From Chrysogorgia sp. JL179-B06 (lineage: Eukaryota > Cnidaria > Anthozoa > Scleralcyonacea > Chrysogorgiidae), in the NCBI GenBank assembly GCA_035772405.1, contig JAYKKM010000263.1, positions 7,099,501 to 7,163,500 on the forward strand: DNA of 64,000 nt, read 5' to 3'. Numbering within the stretch: position 1 is the stretch's first letter; the number at the start of each line of letters is the position of its first letter. A model generated the notes under the pieces. The model ran no database searches and had not been told where the DNA came from. It saw nothing but the letters and a program-made list of their open reading frames with translations. The position numbers were made by a program, and so were the translations under genes. Below are positions 33,780 to 45,009 of the stretch, piece after piece.

Positions 33780-34260
33780 CCACAAATTTTTGTCCTCGAG
33801 GAACTGGAAAGGTTGTCATTTCTAATCTTACTGGGTATTGTGTGGGCCTTTATATTTTTAGAATTTCTCCAGTTGTTAGTACACAACGGTACACAGCAAT
33901 CCCACTTCAGAACCATAGTTTTTGAAAACACGTTCTATCGATTTTAAATAAAGATATTTGGTTGTAGCACTCTGCAGAGAGAACATGAAGACCAAAGCGT
34001 CCCCCAAAACGGCCCCACAATTCATAAGTGGCCAACCTTCTCCTAGGATGAAGTTCCTTCGTGTCTTCTGAAAACGGACTATTTGCCACATGCTTATATA
34101 ATTCTTTCTGGTGAAAGAAGCCATTACAATGTAAACATGGAACAATCTTTGTGCATTTATTGAAAATGTCAACCAATCTTCAGGTATTCTTTCTCACAGT
34201 AGTAACAAGTGATCAGCTTGTCGTTTACTCGGTAGTCGTCGTTATTCGTGGCCGTTGCCT
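33780..34260 (-). pseudogene. Diverged relative of the unit A-C zinc-finger-like region
   Basis: The frame 34,176-33,907 reads KCTKIVPCLHCNGFFHQKEL, YKHVANSPFSEDTKELHPRR and ends near KIDRTCFQKLWF. It aligns by nucleotide with 9,360-9,960 and 28,500-29,150 (TGCATTTATT, TGGCTTCTTTC and the TTTGCCACAT block) but is clearly older. C-x-x-C...L-x-x-H is a C2H2-like pattern. No intact gene. Confidence 0.4.
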
Positions 34261-34380
34261 GAAAGTAAGAACATACACTGTGAATTAACGTGGGTAGCTA
34301 AAATAAGTCAACATGTCCCCCATAACTGAGTTTGTTTTAGAACAAACACGCTTGCATTCTGACCAAGATTTATTATTATT

Positions 34381-34660
34381 TTAACATTTATATAAACAAA
34401 CGATACAACTAATTATGCATAATAGGTGTCCATTTATTTCCAATTGTCTAGCGACTCTCAGTGCACCTTTCGTGCAGTTGTGGGTCTGACTGGTGTTTTG
34501 TCTGCTTGTCTGAGGAGAATTTTGCGTAGAGTACCGAAGGATTCTGGGATTTCTTTTTGCGTGTTTTGCCACAATCTGTGTTTTCTAACTTTTCTCTTCA
34601 TCTGTAAGAAATATTTGCTGCAATATCGTACTGTTCTCGGGAATTCTGCAAACATAGAGT
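34381..34660 (-). pseudogene. Fragment related to the CxxC exon (start half only)
   Basis: The nucleotide block TCTGCTTGTCTGAGGA-AATTTTGCG and the QNSPQTSRQNT reading match the first half of the CxxC exon of copies A-C (NFPQTSRRDTV). After that the sequence diverges and the CRGC part is missing. Its head reads RKHRLWQNTQKEIPESFGTL in the neighbouring frame. Confidence 0.4.
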
Positions 34661-35930
34661 AAAGATCAAATTATATATGTTTGCAGACATCTTTCACCTC
34701 GATTTCTTAAGAAGTCCGGACATTCACAAGAGTGTCTAGTCGCTATAGAAACTACGAGCACGATAGACCACCAATATATTCGGTATAGTATTGACATGTT
34801 TTACTTTAATCGATGCGTGTTTAATCATTTGCTGCGTGTTGGTCAGTAGCGGCCATATCTTGCTTGTGACGAATGCTGTGATCCGCTCCTAACACTAGCC
34901 TCTTTTATAATTAGATGTGAGCACTGGCAGCAAGCTTGTGAGTTGATTCTTTCACCTTAATAGAGGAAATGTTGCAGGAACAAAAGGTCAGACTAGTGTA
35001 CTGAAATATAAACAGTTAGGAACGTGTATTCTCCATGATAGCTCACGTTTGTGTGATCTCGCTCACTGTTGACTGGCTGATAATGGCTGTGCTGCCTTTG
35101 ATGGTCATACAGTGAAGCTGGTTTTGTGTACTGGACTTGCCCAGGAGGACAGCATATTATTTCTCCTGTCCATAAAGAACATCTAATCTCAGCTTCATGG
35201 ACAATCTGGTGAACACGGAACTTCACTGTGGCCCTTTAGGACGGTAGAAGCCATCGAATTAAAAATTCTAAAACTTCATCTGAGTCACTCACTGAGTCAC
35301 CTTCAACCATGGAGCTCAGATTCTTTAATGTTCTGAACAATGAAAATGTTCAATAAATATAGTAATCAAAAAGAAATTTAATAATTATGCATGGCTAAAT
35401 AAAACAAATCTTGGTAAAGTTACTGGTAGTTACATGTACATGTACAAACATAATATTAAGACATGCATATTCATTCTCGGCCTTGAAGATGAGGTGTTAA
35501 CCACAGGATTGCAGCATATCCACTCGAGCAAATAATTATGTATTGTGTCTGTAATAGCACAAGGCCCAGCTGTTAACGTATTAAGTGAAGAGTGGGTAAA
35601 CAAGATAAACTTCAGTACAACAATAATACATCCAATCATGCTAATAATACTATCATTAAAACAAACTGATCAAAATTCTTTTGGTTCTTTTAATCGGAAT
35701 GGTATGCAACCACGAGGTAAACATCATATAAATATCGAACGTGTCGTTCATAAAACTGGACGGGTAAAAATGATATTCACACAGCAAACCAGAAAACATC
35801 CGCCACCTGAAAAACTACATTGTACAGCATTGACAAGTTTAACAATTCAGAATAAGTAATCTGATGTGGGCGAGATGAATATGAATTTTTACGCAGCTAA
35901 TGAAGCCATTAATATTTCACAAATTTACTT
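34661..35930. other. No recognised gene; two unassigned ORFs
   Basis: A minus ORF (34,993-35,226, with EIICCPPGQVQYTKPASL) and a plus ORF (35,545-35,859, with NGMQPRGKHHINIERVVHKT) are open but match nothing I know and lack convincing splice pairs. The rest is AT-rich unique-looking sequence. Confidence 0.35.
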
Positions 35931-36071
35931 ATAAAAGAATTTTAACGCCATTTTGCTTGATAAACAGACTAAAAATAACTTCGGAGTGAGCGATAGACCT
36001 GTTTGATGAAGGAAAAGGGGTCAAGTATAGCGTTGATATACTTCGCGTACCAAGCGACAAAATACTCACCT

Positions 36072-36265
36072 CAAAGAGGTGCTTCATTATCAGCATCAGG
36101 CTGTGTTCCGGCTTGTTCTGGTGGTGGCTTGGCTGCACAGGTCTTATGACTGGTGTTTTCCCAAAACTTAATATACTAATATCTTCAGCTGTCACTGAAC
36201 CTTCGGCAATTAAAACATTTAGGGATTTTAAATTCGTCCACTGAGGAGGCGTGTAATGCATTGTA
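36072..36265 (-). pseudogene. Splice-bounded open segment near the CxxC relative
   Basis: A strong acceptor (TTTATTTGTCCAG) and a strong donor (GAG|GTGAGTATT at about 36,065-36,072) enclose an open frame: MHYTPPQWTNLKSLNVLIAE, GSVTAEDISILSFGKTPVIR, then PVQPSHHQNKPEHSL. It directly follows, in gene order, the diverged CxxC exon at 36,340-36,500. Whether this frame or a neighbouring one was the coding frame is uncertain. Family unknown. Confidence 0.4.
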
Positions 36266-36299
36266 TATCTGGACAAATAAAACATTTCCGTGACAAAAT

Positions 36300-36505
36300 T
36301 GATCGAATGGAACATACAAAGCAATGACCGAAATACATAGTTCACCTTCTTGCTGTTGAACCCTGCAGCCTCTACATCTTCGGACTTGTCCTCTTTTTCT
36401 TCTTTCCGTTTAAGATGACAAACCTGGGGTTGACCATTGAGGGCATCGTTTGCTATAGAACATTAACTGTATCTCGTCTGCTTGTCTGAGGAGAATTTTG
36501 CGTAG
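36300..36505 (-). pseudogene. Diverged CxxC exon (GELCISVIALYVPFDQ)
   Basis: Aligns with the CxxC exon of copies A-C. One frame reads VQQQEGELCISVIALYVPFD, then QFCHGNVLF. The LYVPF continuation is missing from A-C, so this copy helps define the true frame. The upstream half (QNSPQTSRRDTVNVL) contains a stop. This is a fifth related locus within the window. Confidence 0.45.
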
Positions 36506-37770
36506 ACTACGAACTACCGTAGGAAGGAACTCTGGGATTTATTTTGGCGTGTTTGCCACAATCTGTGTTTTCTCCAGCTGTAATAAATATTTGCTGCAAT
36601 ATCGTACTGTTCTCGGGAATTTGTGGGGTAAAGACCACTCCAAAACTGGAGTCGAAACAACTCCAGTAGGAGCAAAGTTGAAATGAAAGAAATGAGTAAG
36701 AATTCAGAATTGAATTGAATTAAATTCAGAATTCAGAATTGAATTCCTCATAGCTCCTTACTCCAGTTTAGGAGTATGGCGAGCCGTTGTAACTGCCCAT
36801 AAACATCGACCGCGAATGTTTTAACGAACTTGTAAAATGAATAGAATATACATACTTTGTTTGGAAGTTGTAAAAACGGTACAAACAAATTATTTTAACT
36901 CCGAAAAAGCTTAATTTGAGCAAATAAACTTTGATAAAACATTGATGTTTTATTAATCAATGTTTTATCATGGGTTAAAGATGCTGATTAAATATTAATT
37001 TATTTTGAATTTTCTTCATGAATTATTAATGAATTTTACAAAGTAGGTTAAAAATCTACTGACATTTACAAGTGGAGCAATCAGCATGCAGCTATGAAAA
37101 ACAAAGCACAAAATACCATGCTTAAAACATGAAAGAAGACACCACAAAAAACAAAATTTAAAAGCATATAAATATATTCTAATGAAGAATGTAAATGAGT
37201 AAAATTGCAATTAATGAAAAAACATGCAATTAATAAAATTTAAAGATGTCTATTTCAAAACAGTGACAGCAAAATCTTAGTCCAACTCAAGCAATAAACT
37301 TGTTTACGCCCACTCGTTTCTTTGCCTCACTCGGTCTGTCCATTAGGGTGGCTTCCAGAAAGAGGAATGCATTCTTTGTTGTGTTCACAAATTTTCGCAA
37401 TTTAATTTTACTCATTGCTTATTTAGGTGAAATGAACAATAATGCTTTTAACAAACATTTGTTTTACAGCCATCTTTCCCGTTTATACAGGAGTAGGCTT
37501 CCTCCATCCCACACGATTATGTGCACCCTCACTCCACATTGGGTGCTATAATTACCGATCTTCAAAAGCAATGGAACAAATCTATGAATAAAGTAAGAGT
37601 GGCAATAGTGGCAATAGAGTGGCTATCTGTGGACATCGTTAACTATTCCGGTAGCCAAGGGAATTCAGCGCATTCACCGAAATTTTGTCCACCCACTCTT
37701 GCGCATGCATTCCTTCGGTCAGTTTCATCGCGGTTCCCCTCTTGCGATGTAAGCTAGCTTAGCGCCGTGC
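36506..37770. other. No recognised gene; short palindromes
   Basis: 36,640-36,770 holds CTCCAAAACTGGAG and several GAATTC/TTCAGAATT words in both orientations, probably a decayed fold-back element. Later ORFs (37,300-37,757, plus) have no recognisable motif. Confidence 0.35.
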
Positions 37771-37776
37771 AAAGAA

Positions 37777-37852
37777 ACTTGTATTGCGCCAGCTGGTATT
37801 GCTCCAACTTGTATTGCGCCAGCTGGTATTGCTCCAACTTGTATTGCGCCAA
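37777..37852. repeat. 30-bp minisatellite, about 2.5 copies
   Basis: The unit CTTGTATTGCGCC-AGCTGGTATTGCTCCAA repeats without change twice, followed by a partial third copy ending in GCGCCAAATG. Perfect identity suggests recent slippage. Confidence 0.85.
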
Positions 37853-37859
37853 ATGATTC

Positions 37860-38715
37860 TCAACATCCTCTTGGTATCACTCGACGTGTTCTTCATGGTG
37901 GCTTGAACAAGAATGCTAAACTTATCCGGTGCAATAAAGTCCTTTATTGTTAGAGATGGTATTTTGATATTTTCCTTGCTTCGAACAGTCGTGCCAGTTC
38001 CCGCATGTGTTTGGATACATAATTTGCCATATATCTTTGCAATAGTTTTCTACCAGCGCTTTCCCATTAAGTATTACGTTATGATTCTTCGCTACCAAAT
38101 GATCTGGTGTGACTTCTAGCCCTATACCTTGCAGTTTGTAAAATCTATACAAATGAGGTCAACGAAATGATCAGGTAGTCTGCTTACCCTATACTATACA
38201 CCATATACTATACAGTTTACAACATCTGTAAAAATGAGGTCAATGAAATTATAGAGTTGTCAGAATTTCCGTCTATTCTATAAGCTACAGTTTGCAAAAT
38301 CATGCTTACCCAATGAAGAGTGGAGAACCTGTCTCTTAACTTGTTCAACTAATTTACTATTGGTGTTACTCACCAGATTTAGGCGAAGCCAAATTTGGCA
38401 CGTTTGAATGATCCCTTCATGTGGTGGCCTTTTTGCTTGTATATATAATGTTCTGCCAACGCTTCTTTAGCTTTTTAAACACATAATGCTACAAAAATAT
38501 TAAGATTAGATTATTAATGTTTGGAAATAATAGTTTATCAAAACAACAACAAATTAACTCCATTCAAGTCCATGCAGGCCTTCTTGGCAGGGGAACAGCC
38601 ACTGACCTTAAATACAGTTAAATGCAATTTAAGTAAGTTAACAACTACATTAAGAGCTGTTAGGAACGCTGCACAGCAGTCTCTAGAGGGTCAGGCAGGC
38701 GCAAGTGGTCACCTG
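37860..38715. other. No recognised gene
   Basis: Several short ORFs on both strands without family motifs. Tandem ATACTATACAC-like words near 38,190-38,215. Nothing further seen. Confidence 0.35.
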
Positions 38716-38718
38716 TAA

Positions 38719-39053
38719 CAATGATAATGATGTATATTTATATAGCGCCAACTCCAATAATTTGTCCATAGCGCTTTACAATAATTATATACAAATAAGA
38801 TATTAAAATAAAATATTAAAATAGTTAAATAGAAGTATTAAAAAGTACAAACAAGGTATTAAAAAGTATTAAGAAAAACAAAACAAAAAAAAAAAAAGTC
38901 CTCCTAATTCGCTCTAATAAGCAGGTTTGAATAGAAATGTCTTTAATTTTTTCTTGAAAAGTTCAACAGAACCACTTTTCCTTAGTTCGATAGGCAGCTG
39001 GTTCCATAATTTTGGAGCTGCAGCAGAGAAAACTCTGTCTCCCGTACGTCTTC
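38719..39053 (-). mobile_element. LINE 3' end with GCGCTATATAAA tail (L2/CR1 group)
   Basis: The minus strand reads RTGDRVFSAAAPKLWNQLPI, then ELRKSGSVELFKKKLKTFLF, KPAY, with a stop at 38,914. The AAPKLWNQLP...FKKKLKTFLF ending is the classic C-terminus of CR1/L2-type ORF2. The 3' UTR ends with GCGCTATATAAATA followed by ATCATTATC-type repeats. Upstream the frame breaks by a stop within a few codons. Confidence 0.8.
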
Positions 39054-39919
39054 AATTTGGTTGCTGGTATTGTTAAATATTCCTGAACTAGACCTGAGTG
39101 TTCTTGTATTTAAACGGAGACTTATATACTAACAGCATAAACATGGTGAGTATTCAGTACTGTTCAATATAGCTTGGCGTATAGGAGTGTTATTAAAGCA
39201 GAATTATATATGCAGTATTGATAGAACATATTTAAATTGTTAAATATTGAAATTCAGGTGAGAAATTGTGAGCTGTGATAAGCTGTCAGAATATATAAAG
39301 GCAGGAGAAATGTGTGGCTTTAGAACATCTCCAGTTAGGTGTATACAGATACTGAATGACTCTGTGACCGTGAAGATAATGAACCAGAGCTCTCACTTCC
39401 AGGGGTAGATGGAGCAGACAAACACTCTTCCTTTACTGGCAGTAATCTGGGGTCAACTGCAATTCCCTACCTTGGAATATCAAAATTTTCTTCCATTTCA
39501 ATATTTGTTTCTGTCTACAAAATGGTAAAAATTTCAAATTACGTTATACCAGAAAAAAGCCACATTCATAGCTTATTGTACATCACATGCATAACATTTT
39601 GTACTGTAAGGCTTATAAATCTCGGGTGTGGCTTAGAAATTGTTGACACTCGTAAAAATCTTTACTTACAATTTCTTTCATATGTTATCGAGTGTAAATG
39701 TCAATATTACTGTTTAAATGTATCTTGTTCAAATTGGGAGTAAGGTGATTCAGGTTATGGCTTTTAGTTCCCATGTTCCCAATTCCTCAAGATATAATTC
39801 TCCTCTGATAACACAATGTGTTAATTAATGTGGCACAATCTAAAGCGGCTTCACTTAAGCCAGTTTAAAATATAGATTATAAACAAACAATTTCTCAACG
39901 CAACCAGGTGATAAATCAG

Positions 39920-40088
39920 ACATAGTTTGACGCTACTCTGGCTTTAAAAAGTTTTTTTGAACGTAACTTAAAAGTTACTGTCCATGACCCAAGACACTAG
40001 ATTGGAGTGTTGAAACATTGGGACATGGACATTAACTTTTAAGTTGCGTTCAAAAAACTTTTTAAAGCCAGACTAGCGTCAAACTATG
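39920..40088. mobile_element. Fold-back MITE (65-bp arms)
   Basis: The left arm (CATAGTTTGACGC at 39,920 to about 39,986) and right arm (40,024 to GCGTCAAACTATG at 40,088) are complementary with only a few mismatches, around a loop of about 37 bp. No ORF and no clear target duplication. Confidence 0.85.
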
Positions 40089-40089
40089 C

Positions 40090-40550
40090 TTGATAGATTA
40101 TATCATTAAATTCAGAAAAAGCGAAATGTAAACAAACACTGGACAATAAATACCGTAAAAGAAACAACATACATTTTGTAAATAATAATTTAATCTAAAT
40201 GTGCTTAGTCCATAGTCTACAGGTACATAAGGGAAAAGTTTGCCATTAGTCTTTATTGTACAAACCTCTACCTGCCAAGTCACTAAGTACAGTCAAGACT
40301 TCAGGCAAACATTCCCCCTTCTACATTTGGCAAACAACATTTTAATATATTCTTTCATACATTACAACCCTCCCTTTTTATGCACCTAATGATCGTTTGG
40401 TTTATTTTAGCTAACCTCAATTCCTTTGCTATCCTTTAACCAAGGGTAATCTTGAAGAAGCCTCCAAACTCTAGTATTATCTAACAACACATCTCTCCTT
40501 CGTTTAGCGAATATGTTGTGCATTAAAACTTTGATCTTCACCAAATCGTA
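40090..40550. other. No recognised gene
   Basis: AT-rich flank between the fold-back element and the open segment at 40,558. A minus ORF of 61 codons (40,098-40,283) is unsupported. Confidence 0.35.
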
Positions 40551-40557
40551 TGAGCGC

Positions 40558-40785
40558 TTAATTGTTGAACATTCCCACCAGCTCTTTCCGTTGGTTCTCC
40601 ATGGTCTCCAGCGTTTTCCCTTCGGGAATTACAGGAAGTGTTGCAAACTTTCCTGTGTTCCTCCTTTTCTGTCCTGGTTTTCCTTTAGGCACGACAACAC
40701 CTTCTTCTTGATACTTTCTTCTGTCATTACTTGCTGCTCTCCTTCTCAAATTCAAAATTCTTTCTTCGATCTCCTTAGCCCATAT
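40558..40785 (-). CDS. Terminal exon-like segment with LPVIPEGKT motif
   Basis: Open for about 75 codons: WAKEIEERILNLRRRAASND, RRKYQEEGVVVPKGKPGQKR, KFATLPVIPEGKTLE, then MENQRKELVGMFNN and a stop at 40,558. Very basic N-terminal half. The PVIPEGxT block after a basic region recalls uncharacterised repeated proteins of cnidarians and fish (often multi-exon). An AG dinucleotide lies just before the open frame, but the phase is ambiguous. It could be a real last exon or a relic. Same strand as the neighbouring Myb/SANT-like relic. Confidence 0.4.
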   Translation of the reverse strand: MWAKEIEERILNLRRRAASNDRRKYQEEGVVVPKGKPGQKRRNTGKFATLPVIPEGKTLETMENQRKELVGMFNN

Positions 40786-40954
40786 TTACTAAAATTACAC
40801 AAAGCAGAGTATGGTTGAATAAAAATAATTGCAGCACATGTCTCGAAAAGCAACCAGTTTTAGCGAGGTCAATTTTTCGATAAATATGGTCGGCTAAACA
40901 TGTGTCAAATATGCTTTAAATATTAGATTCAAGTCTGTATAGGCATTGCGTTTA

Positions 40955-41860
40955 TGCCTCCACTGTTTGATAGTACTGTTGCCATTGGTGTTGGATTAAC
41001 ATAATTATTACCGTATGAATATAACTGCTTACATGATTTTGTGGGAGGTATTGTGCTGGTCCAGCATAAGAAGGTTGATTCATCACCTGTCTTAGTAGGT
41101 CAAATCCACTTGATATTGAATTTGTTAGTTTCTCAATATTGTCAGTTAGTTTGTTCAGGTTATTTGAATGTTCTATGTCCGTTCTCTCCATCCTTTCAAG
41201 TAGCTGTTTCTTTTTTTGTAACTCTTCTTGAGCACAATTCAACAACAAACTATCATTGGGAAGCTTCCTTTTTAGCTTTTCTTTCTTGTAACCTCTTAAT
41301 TTTGAATTAAGTAAATCTCGCCTTTCTTGACCACTGTGGCTGGCAATGTGCCTATGCATGTCTCATCTACTGATGACTGCACCGAAGCATCTGCACTGTC
41401 AACACAGGATATATTTACTGATGGAGACTGAGTTTCTGGATAGATCACGTTGGTCATCCCTCTGAGAGGTGGTATCCACAATAATTTCTGTCGTTTCAAT
41501 TCCAGATACCAAAGTTGTGGCTGGTGAACCACCCACAGCTGTTTACAGAGTTCAAAGAAAAGGAGCACTACACGACCGTGGCCACTTCTTCCTGAGTCCA
41601 CTATTTAAGTCGAATGGATTTGAGATTACTTATCAGAATTCATTTCGTCAATTCCTCCATTTTGTGGGGATAATCTTTACCTAATATCGTAGCTTCCTCT
41701 GTAGAAGGATACTGATCTTTGTAGATTTGCAAAATATGTCGGTGTACTTGGATTGACAAGATTCCCAATCCACGTTCTCCATGGTTCTGGAGACTTGGTA
41801 TTCGTTCGCAACATTCAATAACAGTTCCACCTCATCGTCAGTCCATAAAACAGTCGGCTT
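40955..41860 (-). pseudogene. Myb/SANT-like DNA-binding protein pseudogene
   Basis: Minus strand, in order: KPTVLWTDDEVELLLNVANE, then NVDWESCQSKY (Trp-spaced Myb/SANT-like helices), ILQIYKDQYPSTEEATILG, KDYPHKMEELTK, SGRSGHGRVVLLFFELCKQL, then GGSPATTLVSGIETTEIIVD. After frame changes it continues SADASVQSSVDET, RRDLLNSKLRGYKKEKLKRK, LPNDSLLLNCAQEELQKKKQ, and ISSGFDLLRQVMNQP. This layout (SANT-like domain, acidic/Ser linker, basic coiled C-terminus ending in a GF-x-LL) is, from memory, that of SANT-like accessory proteins found repeatedly in cnidarian genomes. At least four frame breaks are needed, so it is dead. Confidence 0.55.
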
Positions 41861-41924
41861 GCATAAGGCTTGTTTTTATCCTGTGTTTTTTGTCTTCGTG
41901 TTTTTGACATTTTTATATATATTT

Positions 41925-42140
41925 ATTTATAATTTTCTTCGTGCTCAAATGCTCGATGTATCGCTGGCTCACGTAATCTGTGCATACGCAATCTCGATAT
42001 TCCGCGTTTTCGGATCGTTTCTGTGGAAGTAGTTTTGTTTCGAATGACTGAAGAAGGCACATGCTGTTTAATTGTATCTACCAACCTTTGGGTAGTTCTA
42101 CCTACATAGCGAGCATCACTTATATTTATATTCGTAAATA
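41925..42140 (-). pseudogene. Penelope-like element, GIY-YIG endonuclease part (3' piece)
   Basis: The frame reads DARYVGRTTQRLVDTIKQHV, PSSVIRNKTTS and continues with several basic residues. C-DARYVGRTTQRL...IKQHVP is the GIY-YIG endonuclease signature of Penelope-like elements, which resolves the target-primed cDNA insertion. Immediately upstream in gene order, another frame reads VIYEYKYK, then the element is cut by the DNA transposon at 42,146-44,764. The missing upstream half is found on the other side at 44,770-45,003. Confidence 0.8.
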
Positions 42141-42639
42141 ACACACAGGGGCGGATCCAGCCCAAAATCTGACTGTTGCAAATTTGTGAAGTGTATTGTG
42201 AAGAGGGGTATACGGGGGCATTCACCCCCGGAAAATTTTGAAATCTAGAACCTCTAAAACGCGATTTCCCGCATTCTGAGCGCACATTTACAGCTAATTT
42301 TGCATCAAGAACGGTTCGAATTTTCCGCAAAAACAAAGAATCAAATATAATTTAGAGTAACATTTCATGTTATCTTATATTTATGATAAAAAACACTAAA
42401 CACTGTCAACAATATCAAACTATTTGTGCAAAGCATTACAATAGTATTGTATCGATTGACCAACTTACCTGCCCTTACTGTACTTTTATACCTGCTCTTC
42501 CACATCACACAAAACGTTTATGCAAGGTAGATGCTTAATAAATTTTTTTGTGTACAAAAATGCAGTTATACTAATTTACTAGGCGGCAACCCCACTAAGA
42601 CATATGCTTTTAAAGAAATGATGGTTGTACAGAAGCACA

Positions 42640-42975
42640 AAATTTAGGAGCTTTCACTGCACAGGTACAGAATAATCAGTTTCAAATCATTAGCTTGGTG
42701 CTGCAACAGCAGCATAGTAGCAAGGGAAGATATTTAATATAAAATCATCATGATACAGCAGCAGAATAGCAGTTATATACAGCAGCCAAATTGTGGTCAG
42801 TAAGCAAAAGCATGCAGTTCAAAATCTTCTTAAGACAGTAGCCAAAGTCAAATAGTGATCAGGAGGGAAAAGCAATTCAAAATCATCTCGAGACAGCTCA
42901 GCCAAAACGTGGTTGGGCAGATAAAGCAGCTCAAAATCATCTTAGTACAGCAACCAAATAGTGGTAAGGAACATA
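42640..42975. repeat. Imperfect tandem repeat, about 60-65 bp unit
   Basis: Four to five diverged units share CAAAATCATCT..AGACAG / CAGCCAAA..GTGGT..GGA words. It is inside the 2.6 kb transposon and non-coding. Confidence 0.65.
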
Positions 42976-43376
42976 TTCATTTGAATCAAAATTAACATAT
43001 ATAGCTTAGAAACATAGCATAGCCAACAACATTCTTTCTCACGACTACAACAACCTGGACGATCAACTTCACACATCTAAGGAAGTTTAATAGAACTTGA
43101 TAGTGACATGAGACATAGAAATGAGGAAAATTGGCAGTTATATATGAGCATTATTGTGAGCTTCTGCAACAATAGCCTTTCTCGGATCTTCTTTTGTCAA
43201 ATGTTTGAGTGCATAAATATTTTCACATATGGAATTGGAACCTTTTCACATGTGAAACTTTAATTTCACATATGAAATACCTGATTCATATGTGAAATGA
43301 CATATGAAATTTTTGTAAGGGATTACTTGACAAATACATAGACAAATACATAGCAAATGCATTTCCTTTGTGATGA

Positions 43377-43414
<38 letters not shown>

Positions 43415-43586
43415 CATGCAGCTATATTTTGACTGGTTAATACTTGGTCATGCAGCTACAGTATAGTTAATAAAAACATTGCTGCTATCAATCAACGACC
43501 TGCCTATAAATGCACCTTTATTGTGCTGCTGCTCAACCAAATGGGTGTAAGGAATATATAATAGAGAGCATTCAGGTAAATATGAC

Positions 43587-43725
43587 ATAGGCCTCTTTCA
43601 TAATGGCACCCAAATTAAATATTCTTTTATATTCATTTAAATTAGCCTTGAAGACCTTGTTCGTGTGTCTGTAGCATACAGTTAAATGAATATTTAGACT
43701 GACCGACATTATGAAAGAGGTCTAT
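43587..43725. mobile_element. Short MITE, ATAGGCCTCTTTCATAATG ends
   Basis: The 19-bp end at 43,587-43,605 and its complement at 43,707-43,725 differ at one position. An inner TTCATTTAAA pair adds to the fold. It is nested in the 2.6 kb transposon. Confidence 0.75.
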
Positions 43726-44269
43726 CTCCTGCAGTTCTATAGAGGTGGTTTAAAGAGATTGATATACCTGTAAGCACATTAGGCCTTCTGGTCAACTTGT
43801 ATTTATTTATTGCAATGGAATAGTGAACACACAAGGCCGGTCTAAGGTCTGGCTGGCCTCGTGTAAACAATACACCAATGCAGCATTAATAATTATTGCT
43901 AGAACTATCAGTTTATACAAACTGAAAAGGTAATTTTAACGAACAGTAGTAAGGTCTATTACAAAACAAAACTTGCTTTTGGACTATTAAACAAAGACCA
44001 TTCATTTCTGACATTAATAATATTATATTAAAGACATGTTCTCCAATCTGGCAAGCCACAAATTACGAACAGATGAAAACATATTCGATATAAACTAATT
44101 AGCGTAATATGTATTATTCATGAGCCGGTAGGCTTACATTGTCTGTACCTTTTTGTCCATAATATACTGTAACTGTCGTGATTTGAAGACCTTAACATCC
44201 ATCTTCAAATATATGTAAAACGTTGGAAGCCATTGTGATTGAACAAAGGCTGAAAATGGACGAACGTTG

Positions 44270-44690
44270 GTAGCAAACCATATCACATCATCGGAAAGTT
44301 AATAGCGATTGCTAGCTATTGCGACATCTGTTGCAAACTGTTGCAAAATCCGGTGTTGTGATTGGTTTGCAACACAAAACGCGTCGTGCAATATGCTATA
44401 TTTAGCGCAACTGTTGCAGTCGGCAATCGTCGACGCGCCTTTAGCGCGATGCTATAATCTAGAGTAAAAACCTAGCCTGCGTGCAGGCTCTCCCGGAAGG
44501 GGAGGCCTCCTCCGCAGGCGTTTTTTAGGCGAGAAGGGCGCGGGCGGTTGGACGAACAGGCATTTCAGGCATCCGGTAAGGGTCTGGTAACTAAAGTATG
44601 ATACATCGCGATTCGCGCCGCAAATGACGCCACGCAGTTTTGAAAAACGTGAGTCCGTGACTGTGAATTGTTATTGCATTTAAATTTCTA
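44270..44690. repeat. TGTTGCA-rich fold-back and GC-rich hairpin block
   Basis: GCAAACCATATCACATCATCGG pairs imperfectly with the complement of CCGGTGTTGTGATTGGTTTGC (44,352-44,372). At 44,474-44,525 the GC-rich words CCTGCGTGCAGG and CCTCCTCCGCAGGCG form hairpins. Probably nested short elements inside the transposon. Confidence 0.5.
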
Positions 44691-44769
44691 ATTTAATTAC
44701 AATTTCCTCTTCAAATTCTGACTGTTGCAAGTGCAACAGTTGCAACACCCTAGATCCGCCCATGACACA

Positions 44770-45003
44770 GCTTGAAGAATGAGCAGGTATAGATTCTTTG
44801 GAGTCGGCGATAAAATAGACCTTTGAGAAAAAATGTTCCGTAATTTTTTTGAGTTTCTTTGAAAAATCATCAGAAATATTCCCTATCCACGGGCCAAGAA
44901 GGGGTTCCTTCATGTTCACGTTATAACTAAATAGCTTATCAAATAATCGGCCACTTGAAATCATGTGGAAACACACTCGCCCTAGGGCTTGTGTACCTAC
45001 CAT
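44770..45003 (-). pseudogene. Penelope-like element, linker before GIY-YIG (5' piece)
   Basis: The frame reads SGRLFDKLFSYNVNMKEPLL, GPWIGNISDDFSKKLKKITE, HFFSKV, ADSKESIPAHSSSC. This is the region between RT and GIY-YIG in Penelope-like elements (PW-G-S-x-x-F...L-K-L, then IP-H-SSC-V-IY). It ends exactly at the ACACA/TGTGT junction of the inserted transposon. Together with 41,925-42,140 it is one element split in two. RT is not found further upstream within the next kilobase. Confidence 0.75.
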
Positions 45004-45009
45004 GACTTC

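Larger units (their letters stand above)
42146..44764. mobile_element. 2.6 kb DNA transposon with CAGGGGCGGATC-type ends and 5-bp ACACA duplication
   Basis: Ends are CAGGGGCGGATCCAG and (reverse complement) CATGGGCGGATCTAG, 13 of 15 matching. ACACA flanks both sides (42,141-42,145 and 44,765-44,769). Removing the element and one ACACA restores a Penelope reading frame: HSSSC, VIYEYKYK, then DARYVGRT. The subterminal CTGACTGTTGCAA word occurs near both ends. No transposase ORF is visible, so it is non-autonomous. CAGG-type ends with a short duplication suggest a hAT-like group, uncertain. Interior: tandem repeats, CACATGTGAAA words, (AAT)n near 43,380 and a nested MITE. Confidence 0.85.

Noticed and set aside
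41923..42336. 137-codon minus ORF as one protein
   Set aside because: It runs across the junction of the transposon end and the Penelope relic (reading the terminal repeat as protein), so it is a chimera of two elements.
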